Positions 15,629-38,232 of a stretch of DNA of 64,000 bases are shown piece after piece. The position numbers were made by a program, and so were the translations under genes. The DNA lies in the NCBI GenBank assembly GCA_965112735.1, contig OZ218956.1, forward strand, positions 1,674,001 to 1,738,000, in the 5' to 3' direction. Every line of letters begins with the position of its first letter. The stretch's first letter is position 1. This DNA comes from Phaeosaccion multiseriatum (taxonomy: Eukaryota > Ochrophyta, other classes). The notes under the pieces are model-generated. The model saw nothing but the letters and a program-made list of their open reading frames with translations. It searched no databases and was not told the DNA's origin.

Positions 15629-15987
15629 ATGCCGGTGGCAGGAGGCAGATCTCGTGGCGTTCTCTCATCGGCGAACCTTTTACCCTCATCATCATCGCCA
15701 CCTTTCCAAACAAGACCGGGAGCAGGAACAGGTATTGTGTCTGGAAGGGGGCGACGAAGGCCGAGAGTCGCCCCCTTGGCCCTGACAGGGTCGTGCGTGG
15801 CGCTTGTTGTGGCAGCAGCGGCCTCCCTTGTACCAGGGATGCGTCAGCCGGTGGTGCAAGCCTTCCAACTCGCCGGGGGCGGCTCTTCGTGGCCATGCCC
15901 AGGTGCGAGGCACGCCAGGGGTGGTGGTAGAGGTAGTGGTAGCTACAGCCGGAGCAGCAGGACATGTCGTCTGGCCGCTCGGCAGCG

Positions 15988-16051
<64 letters not shown>

Positions 16052-19000
16052 CGACCACAGGCGCGGTACCAACATAGTGACAGTGAAAGGAGGTGGGTAG
16101 GACCAGAGACAGCAGTCAAATTAGGCAGAGCAAGCACAAGAGGGGCAGCAACAGGAGAAGCTGCCCCCAGAGAGCAGCAGCGGGTCGTCAGGGGCGGCGA
16201 AGGGGGTTCAAGGGCGGGGAGGCCTGTGGCATCCTCCCCCGTCGACCGCCCCAATCAGAATGCACAGTCTCGCCGCTCTCTGCTGAGAGGAGTGGCGGAG
16301 GCCTCTGCCCTGAGCGCCTTTGCTGTGGCGATAACCGCGTCTGCCGGGTTGGCTTTGGATGATGCCACGGGGTCCATCGCACGTAAGGCAACCGTTTTTA
16401 ATCATGTCTGACATGTTGTGGGAGAGGCCGAGGAGGGGGGGGGGGCGCTGGCCCCGGGGGCGCAGGCCGCGAGGGAGGCCAGGCCTGCCTCCGGTGCTTG
16501 GTAAGGGCAAGAAGTGTTCGTCGTTCTCTCCTTTCCCTGTAACTGTTGTCGTTTCCCTCTGTTGCTAACGAGGATCACTTCGCCCTGTTGGGGCTCTTCT
16601 TCCCGTCCCTGGTGTTCTGCCCCCTCTCCCACCTCGTTCGCTCACTCACTCACTCACTGGCTCACTCTACTCATTCCTGTGTAACTTCTTCTGGTGTTCA
16701 GAAGTATCTGACGAAAACGATCTGGTATGGACCTCCAAAGCTGACATCTTGGGGCGTGTTCGTGCCGGCACCAGCGAGGGCAAGCCTTCACCCAAGAAGA
16801 ATACGGCCTACAGCCCCCGCTTTGTGGCCTACCTGGCCAGGTCAGTCAGAAGGAGGAGGAAGAAGAGGAGGCGGAGGAGGAGGAGGAGGAGGAGGAGGAG
16901 GAGGAGGAGGAGGAGGAGGAGGAGGAGGAGGAGGAGGAGGAGGAGGAGGAGGAGGAGGAGGAGGAGGAGGAGGAGAAGGAGGAGGAGGAGGAGGAGGAGG
17001 AGGAGGAGGAGGAGGAGGAGGAGGAGGAGGAGGAGGGAGAGGAGGAGGGAGAGGGGAATAGGGGAGGGGGGAGCAAGGCGAATTGGTTGTGTTGGTTTTG
17101 TGCTTCTCCATGCTGTCTTTGTCTTGCCATGATAGACACCCTGATGATACCATGGTACTCCGAAGCAAACAGTCAAAGAAGAGGGGGTGAAGGAAGAGGC
17201 CATGCCTATGTAATGCACTGCGCTGTCGCTTCTCTTACCTGCCCCGTTCGACTGCTTGCTTGGCGCAGGTTCCTCATCAACTTTGACCCTGCGCTGGCGG
17301 TGCTGTGGGACCGGGAGGGCAGCGCGTTGTCCTTGAAACTCACCGCGACGCAGGTGAAGATGGAGAAAGCGGGAGGAGGGAGTGGGGACTGACCAAGTTG
17401 GACTGTGTTCGACTTTGTTCGACTTCGTGTATATGTTGTGTGTGTGTGAGAGTGTGTGTGTGTGTGTGGTGTGTGCGTGTGTGTCGGGGGGACGTATGTG
17501 TGCGTGTGTGTGTCCTACTTTCGTGCAGATCCACTAACATGGATTCATGAGCATCCTCGTCTCACGCTGTCTTGTCCGTTCGTCCCTCCCTGCCTGCCTC
17601 CGTCCTCCCCTCCCTCCCTCCCTTCGAAAGGTGGAAGAGAAGCGCAGGAGGCAATTCGCGGAACTAGCGCAGGCCGTGGAAGTGGGGCTGCTGGACTTCC
17701 AGGACAAGACAGGGGTGAACGCGCTCTACTCCCTGCTGCGCTCTCGCTACGTGAGGGACCTGGAGGCCGAACAGCAGTTGGTGATTCTCTTTACACTCAT
17801 CAAGGGCGAGCTCCAGCCCTCCGACAAGATCCTTCGGAGCCTCGGAGAGATTGACAACGCCTCGGTAGACACGGTGCAGGTGGTTGTGAGCGGCTCAGGC
17901 TACACAGGCAGGGTGCCTGTAGTGACCATCACCCCCCCGGCAGCCCGTCAGTACCGGCCAAACTCGAATACCCGACAAGACAGGGATATTTCGAATCGTG
18001 CGGTGGCCGTGGCGCGCATGAGAGAGACAGGAGAGATTGGCGAGTTACGTCTAACGAGGGGAGAAGGCTATGTGTTTGACACCAAGACCAGACCCATTGT
18101 GCGGATATCCCCACCGCCCCCACCCACAATGCGGGGAGGAGGGCAGGGGAAGGCCGTGTCAGCGCAAGGAGAAGGGCCGATTGGGAAAGTGGGGGTGCAG
18201 GCGCAGGCGGAGGTGGTGCTGGGGAAAGGGGGAGAGCTTCAGGGGCTGGTGTTGACCAACAGGGGCTCTGGGTACGACTCGCTCCACCCCATTACTGTCG
18301 AAGTGGTGGGGGTGACTGCCGAAGACGAAACGGGTGTAGAGTCTGCCACACAGAGCAGCAGCAGCAGCAGCAGCAGTGGCACCACATTGGCAGCAGGAGG
18401 TGCGGCGTCGTCCTCCGATGCCGCGAAGGCAAATGCCATCGATGCAGCGGCTGTGGCCTCCGCTGGCGCCGTTGGCAGCGAGCTGGGTGAGGTACCCGTC
18501 GGCGTGGAGGTGGAGGCCTTTCTCAATAGAATAGTGGACTGCGTGGATGTACTGGACCCCGGGTCGGGCTACGCGTCTGCCGCTCCCGTGGACGTGACCA
18601 TCGAGTCTCCGGCGGAGTGCGGGGCTCTCGCTGGTGCTGGTGGATCGGACGGCGAAGGCAACTCCGGTCAAAGTACGGCCTTTGCGGTGGCGTTTCTGCG
18701 ACGTAACGGTGCGGCAGGCGCAGATACCAAGAGGACCGCAGGCCGGCCGCTGCCGTCGTCCTCCTTCTCCGCCCAACTCACTCAGCTTTTGCCTCGCACG
18801 CTGGTCAACACCGTCACCATTGACGAGGACGGATACTTTACCTCTTTGGAGCTGGACGACGCTCTCCCCGCCCCAGTGGGCTCGTCCATGCCGTACGACC
18901 CTGTGTTTGGCCCCATTGGCCGCTCTCCTCTGGAAAGGGAGACAGAGCTGAGCGGTAGGCAGTACCTCTCCCTTGCTGCGGCAGGAGCGGCTTGTAACGG

Positions 19001-19307
19001 CATCGTGCGGCTCGTGCTTCATCCTGTAGATCTCGTCAAGACGCGGGTTCAGGCCAGCAGGGAGGATGAGAAGCCGGGTCTGCTCAAGGCCGCTCTCGAA
19101 CTCATGGACGAGCCGGGCTGGCAGCTGCTGCGAGGGGTGGAGGTGTCCATCATACTTGGGCTGCTGCTGGGCGGTCTTGGCTTTGGCTGCAACGAGCTCT
19201 TTCGCAGGAAGCTGTGTGAGCTGGCGGGACCCGATACTGCGCTGGCCTACCAAGTTCCGATTATCCTGCTGGCCAGCGGCGCCTCACAGGTAAGAGGAAG
19301 GCGAGCA

Positions 19308-19344
<37 letters not shown>

Positions 19345-20391
19345 CTACAGGAGAGAAAAACAATGGTGGCGGGGAGGGGGGGGGGAGTCAGGGATACACC
19401 CCGTCCTCTGAGTATTGCACAGACTTTTGTCTTTCTCTGGGTCTACGAGACTTACTTTGTTAGTTTTGGGGGTGGGCCCGATTGGAAAGAGGGAGAGACA
19501 GAGCGGCTTTCTGTGCCCTCTCTTGTTCTTCTCTCTCTCCTTCCCCAGAGAACCACGAGGGTTTGCACTACCGTATGCTTCCACCCCCCTCCCCCGCCCC
19601 CGCATCAGTTGAAGCCTCGCCTCACTTTCGAAGACTTCACTTCCTCCCTCTCTCCCTCCATCCATCCCTCCCTATCTCTCTTCCTTCCCATCCCATCCCT
19701 CCCTCCGTCTGTCCCTCCCTCTCTTCCCTCCCATCCCCCCGTCCCTCCGTCCGTCCCTCCCTCAATTCCCTCCCATCCGTCCCTCCCTCCCTCCCTCCCT
19801 CCCTCCCTCCCTCCCTCCCTCCCTCCCTCCCTCCCTCCCCTTCTTCTCTTCACTCTCATCCCTCCCTCCCTCCCTTTCTTCCCTTCCATCCGTCCTTCCC
19901 TCTCCTCCCTCCGTCCCTCCCTCCCCTCCCCCCCCCCCTTCCCCCCTCCCTCTCCTATCTACCTTCCTCTCTCCTTCCTTCTCGTCGTGCATCTCTGCTC
20001 TCAGGTCATCAACTCTTTCGTGGTGTGCCCCTTTGAGTCCGTGAGAATTCGAGTCGTCACAGGCCCCGGCAACTTCAAACTAGGTCAGTTGTTGATAGTC
20101 GCCTGTCGCCTGTTTTAGCCAGCACAAAGCGCGGACACACAACTGCGTGCTCGCTTGGCCTTGGCCTTTATTTCTGCTCGAGAGAGGGCGTGCTTTGCTG
20201 CTGCAAAACCAAAACCAAAAACAAAAACAAAAACAAAACCAGCACGTTCCCTCTCTCCCTCTCTCTCTCACTCCGTCGCTGGAATGGCCTCTCTTTCCAC
20301 ATTCTCTCTCCCTCACTCTGCCTCTTCGTTCCTCTCCCTTGTCTGTCTCTCTGTCTGTCCTTGTTCTATTTACTCTCCTACGATCCGGAAA

Positions 20392-20446
<55 letters not shown>

Positions 20447-20450
20447 ATAC

Positions 20451-20486
<36 letters not shown>

Positions 20487-20547
20487 TAACTACTACTACT
20501 CCTTCTACTCCTGCTTCTCTACTACTACTACTATACTACTACTACTA

Positions 20548-20590
<43 letters not shown>

Positions 20591-21227
20591 CACGCCCGAA
20601 AACAATATAGGGTCTTTCATCCCCGAACTGGGCCTCCTCGCTGAGGAGCGAGGCGGCTTTTGGGGGCTGTATTCCGGCATCCTCACCCTTCTCTCCCGAG
20701 AGCTCCCCTTCGTAATGGCCAAGTTCCTCGTGTTCGAGCTCAGTCGGGACTTTGTCGTCTCCCTGCTTCCCTCCGTGCAAGAGGAGGTGCTCAGTAACCT
20801 GCTCTTGTCGCTCTTTTGCGGCATGGCGGCGGGGGTGGCGGGAGCCGTGGTGTCAAATCCCGCTGACTCCATTCTCACGAGACTTAACCTTGTGGATCCC
20901 GCCCCTGCTAACGCCGTGGAGACTAGCGGTGCAGGGGGTGGTGGTGGTCGTGGTGGCAGCAAGAAGAGCAGCAAGGAGAGCAGCAGCACGGAGGTGAAGA
21001 AGCAGGTCGACTGGAAGCAGGTGGTGAAGGAGATGAAGTCCGAGCCGGGCGGTTACAAAAACCTCTTTGCCGGGCTGGTGGGGCGCAGTGCCTTCTTTTC
21101 CACGGCCATCGCCGCCCAGTTCCTTCTGTTTGATGTGTTCAAGAACCTGTTTGGAGTGGCTCCGGACGACTTGACGGCCATATTGGATGTGTTTGCCGAT
21201 AAGCTGAGCTACTACACGGATTATTGA
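15629..21227 (+). CDS. Plastid-type mitochondrial-carrier-family protein with long N-terminal extension
   Basis: Six exons: 15629-16382, 16702-16840, 17269-17353, 17631-19289, 20005-20083 and 20611-21227 (1,110 residues). The N-terminus has a hydrophobic stretch (SCVALVVAAAASLVPGM) followed by VVQAFQLAGGG, a candidate signal peptide with F after the cleavage site, then a Ser/Arg-rich region: a bipartite plastid-targeting layout. The middle holds three GSGY...P-V-x-V units (VVSGSGYTGRVPVVTI; GSGYDSLHPITVEVV; GSGYASAAPVDVTI). The C-terminal half is an SLC25 carrier with HPVDLVKTRVQ, CPFESVRIRVV and NPADSILTRLN, degenerate P-x-[DE]-x-x-[KR] motifs that mark the three repeats. Envelope-membrane transport is inferred; the substrate is not predictable here. 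Carriers normally have about 300 residues, so the extension is exceptional. Confidence 0.85.
16853..17035. repeat. (GGA)n array at a splice donor
   Basis: It starts 13 bp after the donor of exon 2 of the carrier gene and fills much of that intron. It gives long artificial poly-Gly and poly-Arg frames. Confidence 0.95.
19650..19978. repeat. CCCT/CCGT pyrimidine-rich repeats in carrier intron 4
   Basis: Mixed CCCT, CCGT and CCAT tetranucleotides lie on the sense strand between exon 4 and exon 5. A GT run is found near the donor (19314-19343). Confidence 0.85.
20394..20590. repeat. (ACT)n array in carrier intron 5
   Basis: Around sixty ACT units, with short interruptions, end about 20 bp before the exon 6 acceptor (20609-20610). 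Confidence 0.95.
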
Positions 21228-22210
21228 GCAAGCACCGCTACAGAGGGAGGGAGGGACGAAGAGGAGGAAGAGGGCGAATCGAGAATATATCAACAGAAGT
21301 TTGGATTTCTCCTTCCTGCCCACTTTCTGGGGGGTGGGAACGGAAGCACCAGACCGGCAGGATCGAGCGAGGGTCGAGGTAAAGGAAGCGGAAGCGAGGT
21401 ATTGTCCATCCCAAATCGGATGGCGGACAAAAAGAGCAGAGGGCCGAAGTCAGAAGCACCAGGGGAAGAAGCCCAGCTGCTTCGAGCAGCAGGGTTTGGC
21501 CAGAGCATCAAGTAAGTGTGTCCACGAACGCTCGATAGTAGGAGGGGAGAGGAGAGGTGGACGTGGACTGGCGGCATCTGCACAGAGCGAGTCCGCTATG
21601 CTTACCCACCCCAAACAAACTGCCATGCCATCCACACCAGGGCCTTACTCGGCGGCAGGACACCACCTCTCCCTTCTATATATATATATAGAAAAAATAT
21701 ATATAAACAGTATATAAAAAAAAGGATAGACAGAGGAGTTATGGCCTCGCAGGGAGCGGCGCAGCGAGGAGCCTAGAGTAGATGGAGGTGCTTTAGAAGT
21801 CCAAGCCGAAGGAGAATCAGGAGGGACGAGGCAGCCTGGAAAGGAAGGGATGAGGCAGCCTGGGTGTGGTGTTGCAATGCTGGCTTCACTCCCCCCCAGA
21901 CACAATTCTGGCTTGCGACCAAGAGAGTGCGGCGAGTACTAACCTACAAGAAGGCGTACGTGCCTCCAGACAAGGTTGGAGTTTGAGTTATGTTTGTGAT
22001 GAGAGCCATCATGTCTGCCTCTGGGGGTTTTATTTTTATATTGACTACACGTAGTAAAAGTATATGTAAGAAAATGATAGGAAAGGATAAGGCGTTGTTC
22101 TCTGGCCAGCACGGCAGCCTTTCTCTAAAAAGTATCGGCACGGCAGCCTTTCTCTAAGAAGTATCGGCAAGCTGTGAGCCTTCATGCTGCCAGGACGCAG
22201 CTTTTAACAA
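21228..22210. other. Convergent intergenic spacer
   Basis: Between the carrier stop and the stop of the RCC1-membrane gene there is no supported gene. It holds an AT-rich patch (21679-21725) and a tandem duplication of about 31 bp (CACGGCAGCCTTTCTCTAA repeated at about 22110 and 22140). Confidence 0.6.
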
Positions 22211-33870
<11,660 letters not shown>

Positions 33871-34077
33871 CTGCCAGGAAAAGATGCACTCCCCACAAGG
33901 CCCGCCAAGCTGTATTACCGGGCCCAGGCATCTTCAGGCCAGACATGGGGGAAGGAGGGAAGGTGACTGTCTAAGCCAAACAAAGATAGCCAGACATGGG
34001 GGAAGGAGGGAAGGTGACTGTGGTGTAAGCCAAACAAACAGACAAAAAAAAAAAAAAAAATCTGTAACCGTCCCCCA

Positions 34078-34125
<48 letters not shown>

Positions 34126-35389
34126 CATATATATATATATATATATATGTACATACATACATATACACTCAAATTGTTTCACTGTTTGTATGCATTGCGT
34201 ACTAACTCCGTCGTGCGGGTTTGAGAGAGGGATTTATCACATCACTCACTCTGTCCCGCCCCTCTTGTTTTCAGTTTGCACTTTGCAGTTTTTTTGGGGG
34301 TTGATTGCTACAACGGAACAGTGTCTGAAGACTCAGGAGGACCGCCTTGCCCTGGCTTCCACTCATTGTTGCGGTGACATCGGTCTCCTTCGTTGCTACA
34401 TGATTTTTTCTTCTTTTTTCCACGTCTTTCTCTCTGTGATTTCCTGGGAACTTTGTCCCTGAGGTCGTAGTCGTGCACCCCTCCGACTCGTCAATCCTCC
34501 CCAGCGGAACAAAAGTTGATACCAGCCAGAGCCCTGTGTCGAATCGATCTTTCGTGCCGGGCCCTCGGGAGAGCGCCACTGCCAATCGCCTCCGTATGCC
34601 ACAAACAGCTCGCGCATAAGCCCTCATGTCCAGGTGTTCGTTGGCGACCTGTCATCCCCTGCGTCATTTGTGGGCCGTGTGCTGCCCTTGCTGGGGCACG
34701 AGTCAGATCAGCCCCCAAAGGCTGCCCGCGCCCCCCCCCCCCCCCCCGCAAATCACCTCCCCCGACCCAAGAGGTGCCTCTGGAGTCATTGACGCAGACA
34801 GGCACTCGACCCCCCACTCAGTAGGATGGCTTTACCAAGTGCCGTCAACACACGCCGCAAAAAGTCAGTACGAGTAGCTGCAGCAGGTGCTGCAACGCTA
34901 AAGTCGCCTCCAGAAACAATCAAGCCCTTGGCGCATGCGCACCTATGTACACGCTATTCGGTGCGAGGGGTTTGTGACGGTGCGGTGTCAAGAAACACAC
35001 TGCAGAGCAAGGCGTGAGGTGGGCGGTGTGCGGGCCGCCCTCGACGGATGCGAGGCCAAGCCAAGCCAAGGCAAGCCGGCGGGCAGGCGGGCTCTGGTCA
35101 AGGCTGGTAGAGAGCCTCATCCGTATCAGGAGCGTTGATACACGACTAAGGCTTGGCGGAGCACTTGGCTGCTGAGCAGTGGTGTCGACCTCCTTGCACA
35201 AAGCATACCCGCAAAAAAAAGAGGCTTGTCCTCCGAAGCCACACCGGCTGAAACGGCTGTCCCAGAGCTGCTGCTCTCTGGAAACCATTGATTGATGGAA
35301 GATATTGCTGCCCTCGCCCCTGTCCCCTCTCGTCTCCTCCCCCCTCCTTGGGAGTCCTGCAGCTCATTGCTCCCCTCTCTCCTCTCTCC
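33871..35389. other. Unresolved region: 5' end of the RCC1-membrane gene and spacer
   Basis: The first mapped exon begins mid-codon, so at least one upstream exon is missing. Minus-strand segments near 34740-34900 (for example KAILLSGGSSACLR, like the A-C-A-L step of RCC1 blades) might be it, but I could not connect frames. There is also a tandem duplication of about 50 bp (33936-34022), a C-run/CA/TA compound repeat (34076-34148), and nothing else supported. Confidence 0.4.
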
Positions 35390-37901
35390 TCAGCCTACCA
35401 CTGCTCTCTGCAGCTTCATCGTCTCTTCGTACACTACAAAGGTAACGGCCGAGGCAGGTGCGGCGCGGAGGGCGTAGGGAGCGCAGCCCTTAAAGAAGCC
35501 TCGCATCCCCTCCCGCTGCCACATAACCCTCACACACTGCCCCATGCTGTGGTACTGCTGCTGTCCGGCGGCCAGGCCCGCCGCTGTGAATCTCTGCTGC
35601 AGCCTAGACTTGACCACCTTCGGTTGCGCAGAGTAGAGGAGGAGAAACATAGGATATTTTTTGTCGGTTCGGTCGGGTCGGGTCGGTTCGGTGGGAGGGG
35701 AGGGGAAAGCAGGAGGGGAGAAGAGGAACGCAAAAGTGAAGCGAGCGGAAGAGAGCGAGGGGGCCGGCTCGTAAGAAGCAGCAGCAGTAGGGGTATGGGT
35801 CGTGCGCAAGTACAGCATGTGGGTACATGCTGTGAGTGGATTGCCTTTCTCCTACGCAGCGGAGGGAGTCTCTTGGAGCGCCGAACACTGAAACAAACTG
35901 ACAAGCGAACCAACCTGGCATGGATATGTCACCAGGCTGGCGAAGATCTTCGACGCTCCACCCATGGCCAGAGACTCGTAAGCAGCCATCGCGCGGGGCG
36001 TTTGATGCTGCTGCTCCTGCTCGGTGGTGGTGGGGGGCAGGATATCGGCCAGTCTGTTTCCCCAAGGTCGTGTCTTGAGCCATTCGTACACGGTGAATTG
36101 CAAGGCGCCTTGGCTGGTCAGGAACAACGCTGGACCCACTCCCTGGTGTAGAGTGACGTGGACACCACCATTGAAGGAAGGAAAGGTTGGTCTCAGTTCG
36201 TTAGGGGAATAGCAATGAACAAACTGATTGGCGGTCGTAGAAGGCAGGACATGGCGCTGCCACGGCACAGGCTGCGTCAGTATTCAGCACCTTTCGCAGC
36301 ACAAACGGACGTGTGTGTGTGTGTGCGCGCGTGTCGGGGTATGTGTGTGCTTGTGTGTGCGTGTGAGAGAGCGTGTAACTGGTGCCCCACATTGTTCCGC
36401 CTCACCTTGTACAGCGCCAAAGGCCCCTCCTCCCGGAGAATAGTCACAAGCGCGTTGACAAAGCTCGAGTAGGGCTTCTGCCGATGGCCAATCACAGCAG
36501 CACCACCCCCACCCACCCCGGTACTCTCTCCTCCTGCAGTAGCGGCATCTATCGCCTTGTTCTGTAACTGTAGCCTCGTCTTGATGAGCCAGATAGGGTT
36601 GGTAAGACACACCATCACCGTACCCGCCATTATCCCCGCACCTGTGAGGTTTTGTACGCAGAACACGAGACACAGGGTGGATGAAGAAACGAGAGAGGAA
36701 TGGAGGAAGTGCTGCCTCTCAATCGGTCATTCAGTGTCACCTTCCCTTTCTCCCTTCCTTCCTTCCTTCGTTCGTTCCAACCCTGGTCTTCTCTTCTCGC
36801 ATGCCTCCCTTGCCCACACCTCGCGCCTAAAGCGTCCTTCTCTCGTCCTTTTACATACGCGTACGCGGTCAGGCAAGCCTGGATGCGTGTTGTGAACGCT
36901 CACAACAGATACCACCACCACACAAACACACACATATACACACGCTCACGCACACACACGCGCGCTGTGCTGTCTCTGACACATTTCGCACGCACCCAGG
37001 TGATGCAGAGAGCCTAGGCGGGGACTCGACTTGGCGTCACTTCCGCTACCGCTGGCCCCCATTTCGGAGTCAGATTTGTCACTCCCCAGCCCCCCTCTCA
37101 TGAAGGTCTTGCACTTTTCGTAGAAGAAGAAGTACCCGCCCCAGGACACGCCATTGCCGATTAGGGACGGACCTAAGCCCTTGAGAAGGAGCAAATGGGG
37201 CGGGGAGGGAGCGGGGGGGGGGGGAGAAGAGAAACGTGGGAGCATTAGGACTCCCACGTCAGGCAGTGGGAGGAGCGGGAAGAACACCAGAAATCACGTT
37301 TCAATTTGCGGAAGGCGGTGGGGGGGTGTCTTCGTGGTCTCGAAAATCCAATCAACAAGTGCCCCCCCGCTCGCCCTCCTTTGTCGGTTCATTGAGAGGC
37401 GGGCCACCTGGTATAGGGCTCTCCATCCCTCCTTCGCGACAATCTCCCGGAAGGCTCCCCGCAGGGAGCCATAGGGGGTGGGGCCATGCTCAAACACCTG
37501 TGGGAAGGAGATGTGCATGTGTCATGTGTCATATCGAGCAGCACAGCAGGAGGTGGGCATGTGTCACCAAGGCCGTGAACAGCAGACCGAGGGCGTGTGG
37601 GGGGGGTGCAGCGGCGCCACAATTCAGTACTTTCTCCTCTGCGCCTTATCCTTACTCCGCCCTCCCTCCTACTGTAGAGCGGCACCTGATATCTCGTCTT
37701 GACGAGGTCGAGAGGGTACAGCGCCGCCGTGGTCACACATCCGGCGATAGTCCCGGCCACTAAATGGTGGTCCGTGGAACTGGAAAAGCGCTCCCTCCGT
37801 GTCTGCGTTCTTGATGAGGAGGAAATGCCCAGAGGGGGCGCGGAAGATGGTGATGCTGGCGGTGGTGCTGGAGGTGGTGGCGAGGCTACTTGTACAGCCA
37901 T
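35390..37901 (-). CDS. Mitochondrial carrier, SLC25A32/Ndt/Flx1-like (NAD, folate or FAD type)
   Basis: Six sense exons: 37901-37686, 37497-37408, 37179-36996, 36641-36406, 36142-35915 and 35617-35390 (393 residues, all phases consistent). The three carrier signatures are YPLDLVKTRYQ, NPIWLIKTRLQLQ and YPCQVVKSRLQQR, each at the end of an odd-numbered helix. Trailing FREIVAKEGWRALYQG, LVTILREEGPLALYKG and VMWQREGMRGFFKG steps precede the even helices. The N-P-I-W-L-I-K-T-R form of the second signature is characteristic of the subgroup moving NAD, folate, FAD or pyrimidine nucleotides across the inner mitochondrial membrane. The first helix region is TDHHLVAGTIAGCVTTAAL. ATG 37901 is the first in frame; residues 1-40 are Pro/Ser-rich. 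Substrate within the subgroup is not settled. Confidence 0.9.
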
Positions 37902-38232
37902 CCCCGGATGAGATGTGGGTAAACAAATAGCTAGCACCTTCGGCTGCGGTTCCTTCTATAAGGCCATACTCTAGCTTCGCTCCTTTGATAAGAAAGGGAG
38001 AGAGAGGGCCGCAAAGAGACAGAGGGTTATGGTAGTGAATATGGTTGTTCGATCGCCACCCTGTGACACCCCTGTCTCGCACAATATTTCACGTGCAATA
38101 TTTCTCATAATAGTTGCCTCTTCTCGTCCTCGTGGCGCACTGAGGTCTTAGAGATGACATCTAGCAGCCTGAAGTAATGGTCTTCCAACAAGATAGAAAT
38201 CAATACGAGAAAAACACGAAAGAAAGAGGAAG
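37902..38232. promoter_or_regulatory. Divergent intergenic region
   Basis: A 331-bp gap separates the SLC25A32-like start from the start of the ZFC3H1-like gene. Both promoters should lie here. I see no TATA box or repeat. Confidence 0.35.

Noticed and set aside
34491-34817. Minus frame as the first exon of the RCC1-membrane gene
   Set aside because: It has no consistent donor and phase into the exon at 33870; possible but not supported.
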